Below, one piece after another: positions 33,340 through 43,941 of a stretch of 64,000 bases of DNA (the stretch's first letter is position 1; each line of letters opens with the position of its first letter). The translations under genes were made by a program, and so were the position numbers. The DNA comes from Siphonodentalium dalli. Taxonomy: Eukaryota > Mollusca > Scaphopoda > Gadilida > Siphonodentaliidae. The stretch lies in the NCBI GenBank assembly GCA_032622095.1, contig CP136069.1, positions 82,050,958-82,114,957 on the forward strand. Direction: 5' to 3'. The notes beneath the pieces are model-generated. The model did not search any database. It was not told the origin of the DNA and worked only from the letters and a program-made list of their open reading frames with translations.

Positions 33340-33953
33340 GCGACAAGTCGTGCGTCGTATATCTAGCAATTAGCAACTAACATGTCCTCTTCGGCTTTCC
33401 ATAGATTTCAACGTAATTTGATACTTATGGGTATTTGTGTCCGGGAAGTGTTTTGGACTGGTCAAATCGTGAGCCTGACCTGACCTTGACCTTTAAAACT
33501 GTCAATGCAAGGTCAATTTGGGTAAAACGGACAAATTTCGGCGAAATTTGATACCTAGGGATACTTTTGTCCGGGGAGTGTTTTGAACGGGTCAAATCGT
33601 GACATCGGCGTGACCTTGACCTTCAATGTGGTCCACCAAAGGTCAAATCGGGTAAAACGGATGGATTTCGACGAAATTTGATACCTATGGATACTTTTGT
33701 CGGGGGAGTGTTTTGGACGGGTCAAATCATGACTCCGACCTTACCTTGACCTTCAAAATTGTTAATTAAAGGTCAAGTGGGGTAAAACGGACAGATTTCG
33801 ACGAAATTTGATACCTAGTGGTACTTTTCTCCGGGTGGGGGTGTTTTGGACGGGTCAAATCATGACCCTGATCTGACCTTGACTTTCGAAATAGTCAATT
33901 GAAGGTCAAATCGCGCCTTTCGCCGGAAATCAGATGGGAAACAACCCGGACGA
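33340..33953 (+). mobile_element. Helitron-like element with TGACCTTGACCTT tandem units
   Basis: Four units of about 125 bp, each with AATTTGATACCTA, GTGTTTTGGACGGGTCAAAT, TGACCTTGACCTT and a trailing AAGGTCAA. The right end CCCGGACGAAGTCGGGCCCA forms a stem-loop followed by CAGCTTG and T, resembling a Helitron 3' end although the terminal CTTG departs from CTRR. The units are related to those in the Helitron at 21597-22246. Confidence 0.55.
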
Positions 33954-34294
33954 AGTCGGGCCCATCAGCTTGTGTAATAAAGAAGACAGTTTGAAGAAAG
34001 TAATGTATAACACGAGAAACGGGAAAACTTGAAATATAGAAGTATGCAAATTTCCCACATAAAATTTGAAAGCTAGTTTATAGAATTATTGTATTATAAT
34101 TTATATTTATGGCTAATAATATGATCTTGGTGGCGTTACCATTTCTGACTATGGTTTTCTTGTGCCTGATGGTACGTTGCTGTGAAGTATGGGTAGATGA
34201 CCTTATTTTTAGACGAAAGCTTCTATGCTGTGTAACTCTGTTAGTTTTGGGTATAGCGTGGTTCATGCCACACAACCCCAGTGTTGGTTTTGAA

Positions 34295-35226
34295 TTACCA
34301 GCAGTCTGACAGCGTCTGGTTCCTGATTTTTCGTAACCAGACCCGACTGAGGAGGGTCCCTGGATGGATACCGTCTTTGTAAAGATCATATGAATATTTC
34401 CAGTATGTGGTGAGTCGTCGATGTCTGCCCTTCCTATGTTTGGAGGTGCGGCAGATGTCTTGGCTGAATTCTGGGGAATTTCTATTATTCCCATTTAGCC
34501 TCTTGATGTCTTTGTTCAGGTCCCTGATGTAAGACTCTAGAAGTTTTTGTTGATTTCCCAGTGGTGGTGGTGGTGGGATGGTTGGATACTTCCTTGGATT
34601 CCGTCTGTTTTTTGCTGTCAGTTTGTTTGCTGTTGCCTCGTTCCACTTTTCGATGGAATAGTTTGGAATTTCAAGTATTGTTATTCGACAGTCCCGGTGG
34701 TGCCTTATTTCTCTAATAATTTCTCTATAGCCTCATGTGATGCTGCTCACTGATCTCCCGCCCCCAGACTGGTGTAACCGTCTCTGTCAAGTTTGGTTAG
34801 GTCGCAGGTCCCCGGCCACAAGTATATGTGTGTTGGTCCGTAGCTGCGAATGATATGTTTCAGGTTTTTCTTCAGGTATAATAACCGGTCACTGATTTTG
34901 GCTCCCCCAGTAGACCAGAATATTATTTCTTCCTCTATTTTGTCTTCTTTGTTTAGTACCTCTTTTAGGTACCTGGCTTTGCTGTCCGCCAATATGTATG
35001 GTGTGAATTTTGGCTTTCTCCTGTGTGAGGTTGGTATCTCTCTATCCAGGTATCTTTGTAATCTGTGTGTCACGGTCGTTTGTGACGTTGTCATGGCAAC
35101 AATATATTCTTGCACTTTTAGTGAGATATATTGGGGTGGTCCGGCTATGGATTTTAATGACACATATTGCAATTTAAAATACGAATTTTGTATACAAATA
35201 GGAGCATTAACTAGTGATAATGTCAC
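34295..35226 (-). pseudogene. LINE ORF1, SGNH-hydrolase (esterase)-like
   Basis: PYILADSKARYL is the block I region with the candidate nucleophile Ser, WPGTCDL resembles the GTND-type block, and YKDGIHPGTLLSRVWLRKI near the C-terminus is block V with Asp-x-x-His. This esterase-like ORF1 type is known in CR1-group LINEs. A stop at about 34747 and a frameshift shortly after, before IRHHRDCRITILEIPNY, disrupt it. The frame ends DCW-stop at 34295. A short proline run (IPPPPPP) lies in the second half. Confidence 0.7.
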
Positions 35227-35485
35227 AAAACTGCTTGTTCAATGAATAACTGCGGTCCTCGGCATGGATTTCAGATTTCAATAAACCGCTGAGAAATCGA
35301 AGGTGACGGCCCGAAAATCCGTTAATTTCACACAATTGTCACAATTTAACATAAACATGATGGTGGATAATAATTATATGTAACACAATGGTTTTGGATA
35401 TCAGTAGTATTGTTCTATAAAGTCTCTGATATTTGCGATGTTTAGCGATTATTTTAGAATTTTCGAGAGAGAAAATAAAACACGT

Positions 35486-35505
35486 CCGCCATCTTGCGCA
35501 TGCGT
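35486..35505 (-). promoter_or_regulatory. YY1-like and NRF1-like motifs at the LINE 5' region
   Basis: On the minus strand ACGCATGCGCAAGATGGCGG combines an NRF1-type palindrome (GCGCATGCG) with a YY1 consensus (CAAGATGGCGG), about 260 bp upstream of ORF1. A YY1 site at the 5' end is a known feature of mammalian L1. Binding here is inference. Confidence 0.45.
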
Positions 35506-35530
35506 CGTGCGTGAAGTTAGTCATGTTTTT

Positions 35531-35895
35531 TTTTTCACAGTAGAAGTTCTTTGAACTTGGGTATAATCGATACATATATAATGAGAGCGCCACCATGTGC
35601 TGTACACAATGGCCATTTAGCTACACTTAAAATTGACGTTTTAAAAATTAAACTTCAATGACTACGGTAAAAATGAGAGGCCGTTTTCATCAAAAAATAT
35701 TAAATATATATTTTCTATTATTTTGAGTCTAGAATTTATGATCATAAATAGATATATCCCCCCCCCCACCATTTATTTATTGTAATACTATCAGCAGATG
35801 CAGCGACGCTAGTCATTATCAGGAAGATAACTAAACCTCGTGCAAATGTTTAGTCTCACTGCTCTCTCTGGAATTGAATGTAACCAATGCATGAG
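35531..35895. other. no gene recognised
   Basis: AT-rich sequence with a C tract near 35760. It lies between the 5' end of one LINE and the truncated start of another. Confidence 0.5.
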
Positions 35896-36340
35896 AGATT
35901 AAGCTAACCCAGTTCTATAAGATATTGAAGGGGGTGGTGCCAGCTCTCAATGTAGATGACTTCCTGACACCAAAAAAGGAAAGCATGAAAATCACTGCAA
36001 CATCTTTCCCGGACTTTTGTTTTTACTAACAACATCGTCGAAAAGGAAGTTTGTAATAACCAATGGCCGTTTCGACTCAGGCGTGTATATAGCTGCGACC
36101 AATACAAATACTCATTAAAACGACCATCGAATGGAACAAATTTGATGACTCTGTTGTGTGCGCCAGTGATCCAGAGGAATTCTTAAGGGCATGCACGCCG
36201 CAAGATCACTGTTCCTGGAGATTTCCTTCCGCGTAGCAGCCTCCAGGATCAACTCTAACAACACAGACATGCACCTTCCTCCCCGTGCGCATAAGGCCAG
36301 CATTGGCCCCATGCATGGACACCATACAGATACAGATAGT
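35896..36340 (+). pseudogene. 5'-truncated LINE fragment (ORF2 C-terminus and 3' end)
   Basis: EIKLTQFYKILKGVVPALNV, DDFLTPKK and ITATSFPDF align with the ORF2 C-terminus of the larger LINE (FRKIVEGLVPAI...LLTPRSK...ITAKKFPGF); after a frameshift SCDQYKYSLK and TTIEWNKFDD continue. It ends in CATACAGATACAGATAG, like the tail of the large copy. Opposite orientation, clearly a different and divergent insertion. Confidence 0.75.
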
Positions 36341-36604
36341 AGTATATGAATAATTTGAGTTCCGGAGAAAGTGTCCTGAGAAGTCGGCCGCGTGCGAAAA
36401 CTGCCACCTACGAAGATGGCACCATGTGAACTCGGCCCAATGTATATAATACTAGCGGCATTCGTCCCATGACTTTGTTCGAAAAAGTAATTGCAACAGG
36501 TTCCGAGACACTTGTGCTGCATTTGCACCAAAGTTCGTCACCCCATGTTGCTTCCATAGAATTTTTAACAGTGTATCGAAAATAATATTTAAATTTTAAC
36601 AAAG

Positions 36605-36956
36605 GATTTCGCATTCAAATCGATTTATGTCGATAAAACTCTTATTTTTCAAATTTTCAAGCTGAGACATCGTGTGTCTGCGTGTAATACTTACATGTTC
36701 TTAAAATGACACAGTCCAACACGTAATTGAGTTTTAGATGGAAGAAATTAAAAACTTTTCGATGCTAAATTTTATCATAGGATTTCCCATTAAAATCGAT
36801 TTATGTCGATAAAACTCTTATTAAAAAAAAATTAAGCTGAGACTTGGTGTGTCTGTGTGTAATACTTATATATTCTTAAAATGACAGAGTCCAACACGTA
36901 ATTATGTTTTTGATGAAAGAAATTATTTTTTTTCGATGCTAAATTTCGAGCGATAA
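36605..36956. repeat. 176-bp tandem duplication
   Basis: Two units beginning GATTTCSCATTMAAATCGAT and running through GTCCAACACGTAATT; roughly 85-90% alike by eye. Confidence 0.75.
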
Positions 36957-37039
36957 CGTTGCGTTGAATTGTAAACAAACGCTCTTTTATAGCGACGCGT
37001 CATATACAAACGCTCATTAAATTATCACGCGATTAACCC

Positions 37040-37225
37040 CCGCAGTGCCGTTTTTGTGACTGAGAGTGGAGAATGGGTGCTCTGAGCTTTTCCAAAACGC
37101 CGCGACGACGATTCCCGTGGGTTTTTACCCTTCGATGGGAAGTTTGAGCCCAATCGGTCCAGCCGTTTTCGAGTCTATAAAGGACACATATATTTATATA
37201 CGTAGTTCTCAAAATATATAGTAGA
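37040..37225 (-). mobile_element. 5' part of a Helitron
   Basis: On the minus strand it begins TCTACTATATATTTTGAGAA and continues with TGTGTCCTTTATAGACTCGA, CGGCTGGACCGATYGGGCTC and CTCTCAGTCACAAAAA, all shared with the + strand Helitron at 21597. Its 3' end was not located. Confidence 0.6.
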
Positions 37226-37260
37226 CTAGCGGATTAGCCCGCCACTGGCGGGATTGGTCC
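37226..37260 (-). mobile_element. 3' terminus of a second Helitron
   Basis: The minus strand reads CCCGCCAGTGGCGGG (stem-loop), CTAATCCG, then CTAG at 37229-37226, followed at once by the TC start of the neighbouring copy. Head-to-tail junction. Confidence 0.6.
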
Positions 37261-37424
37261 CATGGCTTTGGTCGATCCATTAATTTTTGTTTTTCAAGGT
37301 AACCCCCTAGAGGCACGGTGGACAAAATAACCCGACAAAAATATTTCCCGTCCCGAGTTGACCATTATGGAATACTGTTAGGGCCAACTCGCAACGGGGC
37401 GGGGAATATGAAATCCGCCAGTCG

Positions 37425-37760
37425 CGGAAACCGCCGAAAGCGACAAAACATCTGGCTGCGCACACAGATCACCACGCGAGGGAACCGCGGGAACCGCCGA
37501 AAGCGACAAAACACCTGTTGCACACACAGATCACCACGCGAGGGAACCGCCGAAACCGCCGAAAGCGACAAAATCAAACGAAATCTCGTTTCATTATTTC
37601 GCTTTCGGCGGTTCTGTCTTTTGATTTTCTCGCCTCGATGAAAGCGCCGAAAGCGAAATAATCAAACGAGATTTCGTGGCGAGGGAACCGCGGAAAGCGA
37701 AATAATCAAACGAGATTTCGTTTCATTTTGGCGGTTTCGGCGGTTTCGTCGCGACACCCG
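37425..37760. repeat. GC-rich CCGAAAGCGA repeats, direct and inverted
   Basis: Repeated CCGCCGAAAGCGACAAAA and GAAAGCGAAATAATCAAACG units, including ATCACCACGCGAGGGAACCG twice, and inverted copies such as TTTCGCTTTCGGCGG. Frames on both strands simply translate the repeat. Confidence 0.7.
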
Positions 37761-38103
37761 GAACATGCCGGTAAACCGACCAGTTTAGCGAATGAAGATG
37801 CAACGCAGTAGCACCTGAAAGAAAAACATAGCATATGAAATCACGGCTTATAAACGGTGTCTCGTATTAAAACGAATGGGAATATCATACTAGTAAATAA
37901 ATCAAATCGATATAAAACATGCAGTTTCTAGAAATATGCGTACGTCTACGAATAAGCTGGCACTTTCCCCTCAATGAGATAAGTAGACTTTAGTGTAATT
38001 TTAACTTTCTAAATACAGGAACCCCAAAGGGACGTATATAAAGTTACCCCTTGCGATAAGTGGGTAGACTGTATGTCTATACACGGGGGCGAGGGTGCTT
38101 GCC

Positions 38104-38460
38104 CATATGGGGCGCCATCCCTGCAAATATTCGTTTTCGGAGATATCTCCTCGTAATTCGGAGATATCTCCTCCTTTTCGTGGAGATATCTCCTTGGAAT
38201 TGCAATTCCTAGCAGATATCTGCTTGGACTATGGTCCATTATGGAGATATCTCCTTGGATCCAAGGAGATATCTGCTTGGATTATGGAGATATCTCCTTG
38301 GATCCAAGGAGATATCTCCTCGCAACTACGAGATCTCCATATTCCAAGCAGATATCTCCTTGAAACCGAGGAGATATCTCCATATGTGCGAGCAGATATC
38401 TGCTTGGACCCAAGGAGATATCTCCGAAAACGAATATTTGCAGGGATGGCGCCCCATATG
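38104..38460. mobile_element. 357-bp palindromic element with twelve 12-bp GATATC palindromes
   Basis: Outer 35-bp arms (CATATGGGGCGCCATCCCTG ... TATTCGTTTTC) are perfect inverted copies at 38104-38138 and 38426-38460. Between them lie twelve copies of GGAGATATCTCC or its Gly-to-Cys-type variants GCAGATATCTGC, GGAGATATCTGC and GCAGATATCTCC, starting at 38139, 38160, 38182, 38212, 38243, 38265, 38286, 38308, 38348, 38370, 38392 and 38414. Most are 21-22 bp apart, four gaps are 30-40 bp. Spacers often read TTGGATCCAA or TTGGACCCAA. No target duplication found. No coding capacity. Confidence 0.85.
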
Positions 38461-39660
38461 CCCATGTATGAATTCAAGGGCCCGCTATTCAATTTTGGCA
38501 ACGATGTTCAGGAAGGGTGAGAAAATATGGTCGAATACGCTGATGATCATTCACATGAATCAGTAATAATTAATGAGTGGGTGTCATCCCTTAATTACCC
38601 CTGGATCTTGAATACAAGATAGAATAGAACTGCGAATACTATACGTACCATGCAGTTAAGAAACTATATACATGTAGTATAGAATACTATTCGATAGTTA
38701 TCTCATACTAATATCACAATTTTCACAAGTACCACTTAACAGAGGGGTATTACTATACCGGTATATGAATTCCGCGTACATCTTGAAATTGGCCTGAAAA
38801 TAGGAGAGTGATTCCCTCATTAACGGTCGTTGCAAATTATTGGGGACATATACGTTAATTGCGATACCTGTAAATAACGATTTCGTGGTTTCCATTATTT
38901 GGTATGGGAAACCGAAATATTTGTTAGCAGGCCTTTCGATCCTCATAATCTCATTGTTTTATTTCATATATAATGGGCTTATATTTGTGAGTATATATTG
39001 ACTGGAATTTTGCATTACTTGTGCTTTTACTTGCGTTTCGAACGTTGGTTACAATATATCGCAATTTCAATATCGTATATACTGAACACGAGCTCTTTGT
39101 TGTTGCCGCACAGGGTGTGTGCGTGGAAATCTGAGCGACAGCATCATCTACCACAATCGAATCAAGCAATAATAAATAATTATGGTTGAGTTTATATATA
39201 TTCTTGGAGCCTCTCATGTTTCCTTATTCATATACAGGGCCCATATTTAGAGGACACTATATTAGAGTTCCTTGTTGAATATTAAAGCATATAGTTTCTC
39301 ATTTCTAAAATACTTGTGAATGAATATACCACATATGTGGCGTGATCATAATTGACGAATAATCTATTATAGGATCTGAAATCCAAATATCAGTGAATAG
39401 TATATAGACCCAGGGGCAATATACATAAGCTTCTGATCGACACAAAAGCACACCAAGATGGCCATCTCAATACCTAAAGCACTATACGTCAGGAGAGTAC
39501 GTCTTATATTGATAGTACTTAATAGGGGACCCGTGGTTCAATCTACTTCGACAGAATAGGTTATATATTTACTATTCCATGGAAATGGAATGTAAATCAT
39601 TTGTGTAGCCGACACATAATGTAAGATTATTGCCAGTAATCATGAAAATCTGAGAATTCG
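38461..39660. other. AT-rich DNA, no gene recognised
   Basis: No repeat arms, arrays or convincing frames. Short frames of 63-88 codons on both strands at 38698-39217 overlap each other and look fortuitous. Confidence 0.5.
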
Positions 39661-40187
39661 GTAGATCATGCCATGAATCTCTACTTTAGCTACGCCCATA
39701 TAGAGATCATACTCCACTAGTACACAACCTGGGAACGTTTTGATGTTGTGACAGGGAAGTTTATAACATTGAAAAGGCAGTGCAGGTAATATATTTCTTA
39801 GTTATTACCTGTTCCTTAATAATGTAATTCGAAATTGCATGATTTAAGTATCTTAATTATTTGTGAGCGATTTGGTTTTGCTTTGCTTACAATTTTGGGA
39901 ATTTATCCCAGGTAATTAATTCACTTGTTTATAAAGTTTATTGCGATATCGGCTCACAAAAAAAGCATGTAATCTTGAGCTGGGACCACCCCCTAATTTG
40001 AAGTAGATTAAGGAACAAGTATTAACAAAGACATATATTCTATACCTTGTTTGTTCAATGTTATATTATAAAGTTCCCTGTCAGAACATCAAAAGGTTCA
40101 CAAGTTTTTTGTGAACCTTTTGATGTCTGACAGGGAACTGGTGTAATATGTAGTTGGAGTAGAGATTCATGGCATGAATGATCTAAG
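39661..40187. mobile_element. inverted-end element, GATCATGCCATGAATCTCTA family (527 bp)
   Basis: The left end GTAGATCATGCCATGAATCT is matched inverted at the right end (GATTCATGGCATGAATGATC has a 4-bp insertion). The internal TGACAGGGAA... blocks are also inverted with respect to each other. This is the full-length relative of partial copies at 19.5, 22.86 and 25.6 kb. Confidence 0.7.
40086..40126. repeat. perfect 16-bp-stem hairpin
   Basis: ACATCAAAAGGTTCAC and its exact complement around a 9-nt loop, inside the 39661-40187 element. Confidence 0.85.
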
Positions 40188-42540
40188 AGTTTGGATACTT
40201 TTTATATAACATTACTGTAAATTACTTCCGTTACCCAAAATGGATTTGGCTGTAGGGTCACTAGGGTGCATGTACATGTGCCATGTATTTAACTGGATGA
40301 TTAATCCCATGTATTAGTTTAAGCCTACCCATTCATCTGAACGAATGTTCAGCTAATAAGTCCTACTCATTCTGACTTCTTGTCGAATTTCCCTATATGA
40401 ATGAATGGGATTCCATAGCATTTCTCTGCTCGCCATCTGCGTATTGGATATACAGTGCTTAACCAGGTCTAGGTGAAGACCATTCAAGAACCAAAAACTT
40501 TATAGGGTCGACACCTACTCAGATAAATTCAATACAACATCAATGGCCAACCTCTGTTAAACTTAACCCGTTGTCTTTGACCAGTAGTTCCCTTATGATA
40601 TACATTATGTTCAAATGTTACCAAGTGATTACTGTAAACAAAAGAATATGAATCATCCTGCACTTTTATTATCTGTTTGTTTCTGTCATCTGCTTACTTA
40701 TTTCTTCAACATCCCTCCGGATGACGCCCTCCAATAGACCATTCCAATCTACATTGTAGTACTGAGCAGGATACTTCATTCAGTAAAGAAAGAGTAATTT
40801 AAACAGACATGGCTCATTCAGATTTGGAGGGAATGAAAACAAAATATTGACATATAGGCTTCATATTATGGTCTGAATGGCACTTGCCATAGTCACAGCC
40901 ATTTTCAAATTTTCTCCAAAAGTCAGACATACGTTCTTTATTTCTACCATATCAGGAATAGATTAACACCGAATGAACTTTTCTGTTCCATGTTGTGCAA
41001 ATGGCTTCTGTTTTTTGGGGTTCCAAACACCGTGTTCACAATTGCATTTTTCATCAGTTCAATGCGTCTCTTAGGGTTACAGCATGCTCATAGAAAGGTG
41101 GTTCAGATATTTATCAACCTGTTTCAATACCAAGAAAAAGTCAAAACCAAATAATATTATCTGTATTTTGGAGCGCAAAACGCCATGTGGCTTTGAGAAT
41201 ATGGAGAAAAAAATTGGTCAATTACAGACATCTCCTTATTATTTAAATTTTATTTGTTTTCATGCCGATAAAGTTTTTATTTTTGGGAAAACAGATTCAT
41301 ACAAGTACAAATGAGCAAAAAATAAACAATTAACACTTTGTTCAACTAATTCCATTCACTGGAAGGGGTGGGGTCTAACGACATGCTCCTATATTTGAGC
41401 TGCTATACATAATGGTAGTATACAAGAGACTCTTGTAAGCTATCATCACTTATAGCCGATATATATACATGTAAGAACAGTGCTTAAAGGCTGTGTGGAG
41501 TGGGGTGGGTTTAGCAAGTCCCTGCGCCCCAAGTAATAATATCATAGTTCCAGTCATACAAATTTGAATTTTATATTATTGAATCAATCTCAACTACTTG
41601 AATTTAAATTTTAGTGTGTGTGCTCAGAGCCTTTGCATATATTACATTAATGGAACTTCAATACTATATGTTGGAAAATGTGTAACTGAAATGAAGGTGA
41701 ATAAATGATATCTGAATACACCCATATTCACCAGTATAATAACAGACTCAGTAAGAAAAACGTCTGCCATTTACAAAGTTAAATTTTAGCTGCTATATTT
41801 TATAATATTATTTGTATTTTGCTTTTATCCTCAAATTCTTTCATTTGTTGCAGTGTTCCTGCTGAACACCTGACTAATGACATTTTAAACTGGTGACATT
41901 AAATAAGACATCTATTAACACAGCCTCTAATAAATAGGAACTTGTGGCAAAAGTAAATAATTTTTTCCCTAACATTTTCAAGAAACTGGGACAGAAATGT
42001 TAATATTTTTAGAGAAATATTTATTGAAAATCTATTTTAACAAGACAGTCAATGACTGTGGGGTCGCTCACCAGACTGCAAAGACTGATAAGACTGGGAC
42101 TCTGGAGACCAAAACAGTCAGCACTTTTCATAATCACTTTAAAAGAAGTAGATTTAAACAGGATATGTGGCTAGAGAGACTTCAAGTATGTAGCTTGGTG
42201 AAAATCCACCTTGAAATTGCCAACTGTACACTACTGATCACCCCCCTCCTCCAGCTCAACAAGTCCCCTCCCGACCGGGCTCCAGACTCCCAAGTCTTAG
42301 GTTGGAATTTCACAACCGACACCTCAAACTTTCTCAATTGTTGGAAATTTCCAATCTCACAAGCGCCTTTTTCTAAAACTATTTAAACATGTTTGAAGCC
42401 CAATTATCCATGGACCCAAAACACAATACATGTATGTCAGACCAATCAGTCAGGTGGTTCCAAGGTAGATGTTTTAATGAATTTGGTATTTCGATGATTT
42501 TATTGGACACAAAAGTGTTAACTCCCCATAGCCTGCCATT
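40188..42540. other. no gene recognised
   Basis: AT-rich. The longest frame (41997-42386, 129 codons, +) has no recognisable domain and no splice context. No arrays or element ends were seen. Confidence 0.45.
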
Positions 42541-43077
42541 TCTTGACAGGTTGACCTCATTTTAACAAATCTGAATCTCAGTCACTAAAGGATCCTCCTG
42601 ATTCCTCCATACTATATGTATTAAAGCTAAATAGTCCAAACTCTCTTGAGAAGACATTTTAAGAATTACTATAGAGACATATAGTTATGTCCCTGGTCCC
42701 ACGGTGGGACCAGGGACATAACTATATGTCTCTATAGTAATTCTCCCACCCTATTTAACCTGGTGACCCCATCTGAATAAATTTGAATCCCAGACACCAA
42801 AGAACCCTTCATACATATCATAAATATCAGTAAAATAGACCTGATGGTCCTTGTGAAGGAAGCATATTAAGAGGGAAACTGTCCCTCGCTTGGCCCCTAT
42901 TTGACCAGGTGACCCCATTAAAAAAAATCTGCATTGCAGTCAAGGAAGAACATTCCATTCTATATAAGCCAACTAGTTCTTGCAAACATATTTTAAGAAT
43001 TACTATGTAGTGAAATAGTTAAGTCTCTTGCTCTGGCCTTATTTGACTTTGTGATCCCATTTTCACAAAGGATAAGA
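42541..43077. repeat. degenerate tandem units (GACCCCATTT...TTTTAAGAATTACTA)
   Basis: Units of about 165 bp with GGTGACCCCATTTGAACAAA, a middle ACCAAAGAACCCTTCATACA and an end TTTTAAGAATTACTATG. The family resumes at 44590-44945. One unit was inverted in place to give the palindrome at 42662-42744. Confidence 0.65.
42662..42744. repeat. perfect 83-bp palindrome
   Basis: 41-bp arms with no mismatch around a single central G at 42703. The arm reads AGAATTACTATAGAGACATA ... CCCTGGTCCCAC. The arm sequence is the normal unit end of the surrounding repeat, so this is an inverted duplication. Confidence 0.9.
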
Positions 43078-43941
43078 ATTAACTTCCCCAGTTGAAGTTG
43101 GTGATATTCACCCATTGGGCACCTCATTTATGAATTTTATCTTCTGCAAATTAGGGGATATAGAAACTTCCTAGAAGGGAAATTTAACTAACAACAATGT
43201 AAATTTGATACTATAGATACTTCCCAGAAGATGAGGCCTAAGCAGAATGAGGTCTCCAGAGGGTGAATTTGGTGATGCTAGCCTGCTGTGCGGGATAGCA
43301 TCACAAAAAGCGTGTCTGTTTCTACATTGTGCATGCCTGGCCTCAAGCAACACAATGTATTATACAATCAAGCCTTGAAATAGTGTGATAGTGTGTCTGT
43401 CATTTGCAGAATGAGGTCCCCAGAGAGTGAATTTAGTGACGCTAAATTCACCCTCTGGGGACCTCATTCTGATAAGGCCCTCAACTGCTATGGAAGATCT
43501 AGAATAAAATTGAATTTCCCCAGTTGAAGTTGGTGATGTTCACCCATTGGGCCCCTCAATTATGAATTTTATCTTCTGCAAATTAGGGGATATAGAAACT
43601 TCCTAGAAGGGAAATTTAACTAACAACAATGTAAATTTGATACTATAGATACTTCCCAGAAGATGAGGCCTAAGCAGAATGAGGTCTCCAGATGGTGAAT
43701 TTGGTGATGCTAGCCCGCTGTGTGGGATAGCATCACTAAAAGCATGTCTGTTCCTACATTGTGCATGTCTGGCCTCAATCAACACAATGTATTATACAAT
43801 CAAGCCTTGAAATAGTCTGTCTGTTATTTGCAGAATGAGGTCCCCAGAGGGTGAATTTAGTGACGCTATCCTGCACAGCTTCACAGAAGATGAGGCCTAA
43901 GCAGAATGAGATCTTGAGACTCTAGATACTTCCCAGAAGAT
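43078..43941. repeat. 432-bp tandem duplication with GAGGCCTAAGCAGAATGAGG hairpins
   Basis: Copy 1 starts near 43078 and copy 2 near 43510; TTCCCCAGTTGAAGTTGGTG opens both. Each carries GAGGCCTAAGCAGAATGAGG and the CTCTGGGGACCTCATTCT counterpart. Minus-strand 60-codon frames at 43171 and 43603 are repeat translations. Confidence 0.8.

Larger units (their letters stand above)
26265..35530 (-). mobile_element. decayed CR1/L2-like LINE, split by insertions
   Basis: About 5 kb of LINE sequence spread over 9.3 kb. In order on the minus strand: promoter-like 5' region near 35500, ORF1 (35226-34295), inter-ORF tandem repeats, ORF2 (about 29874-26340), 3' region ending in an ACAGATACAGA-type tail near 26270. 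A 1930-bp hAT interrupts it at 29907-31836 and a repeat-rich block lies between about 31990 and 34080. Stops and frameshifts in both ORFs make it inactive. CR1/L2 placement is inferred from the PHD/esterase accessory domains and the RT blocks. Confidence 0.85.

Noticed and set aside
36115-36614. Minus-strand frames of 138 and 68 codons
   Set aside because: They overlap the 3' end of the + strand LINE fragment and its flank; no motif of their own.
38139-38425. Regular short repeats suggestive of a CRISPR array
   Set aside because: The repeats are 12-bp perfect palindromes with 9-28 bp related spacers inside inverted arms, in an animal genome; no cas genes.
41997-42386. 129-codon + frame
   Set aside because: No domain, no splice signals, composition like the surrounding AT-rich DNA with repeat-like ending.
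42662-42744. Hairpin read as a transcription terminator
   Set aside because: Eukaryotic context and clear origin from the neighbouring repeat unit; no gene ends here.
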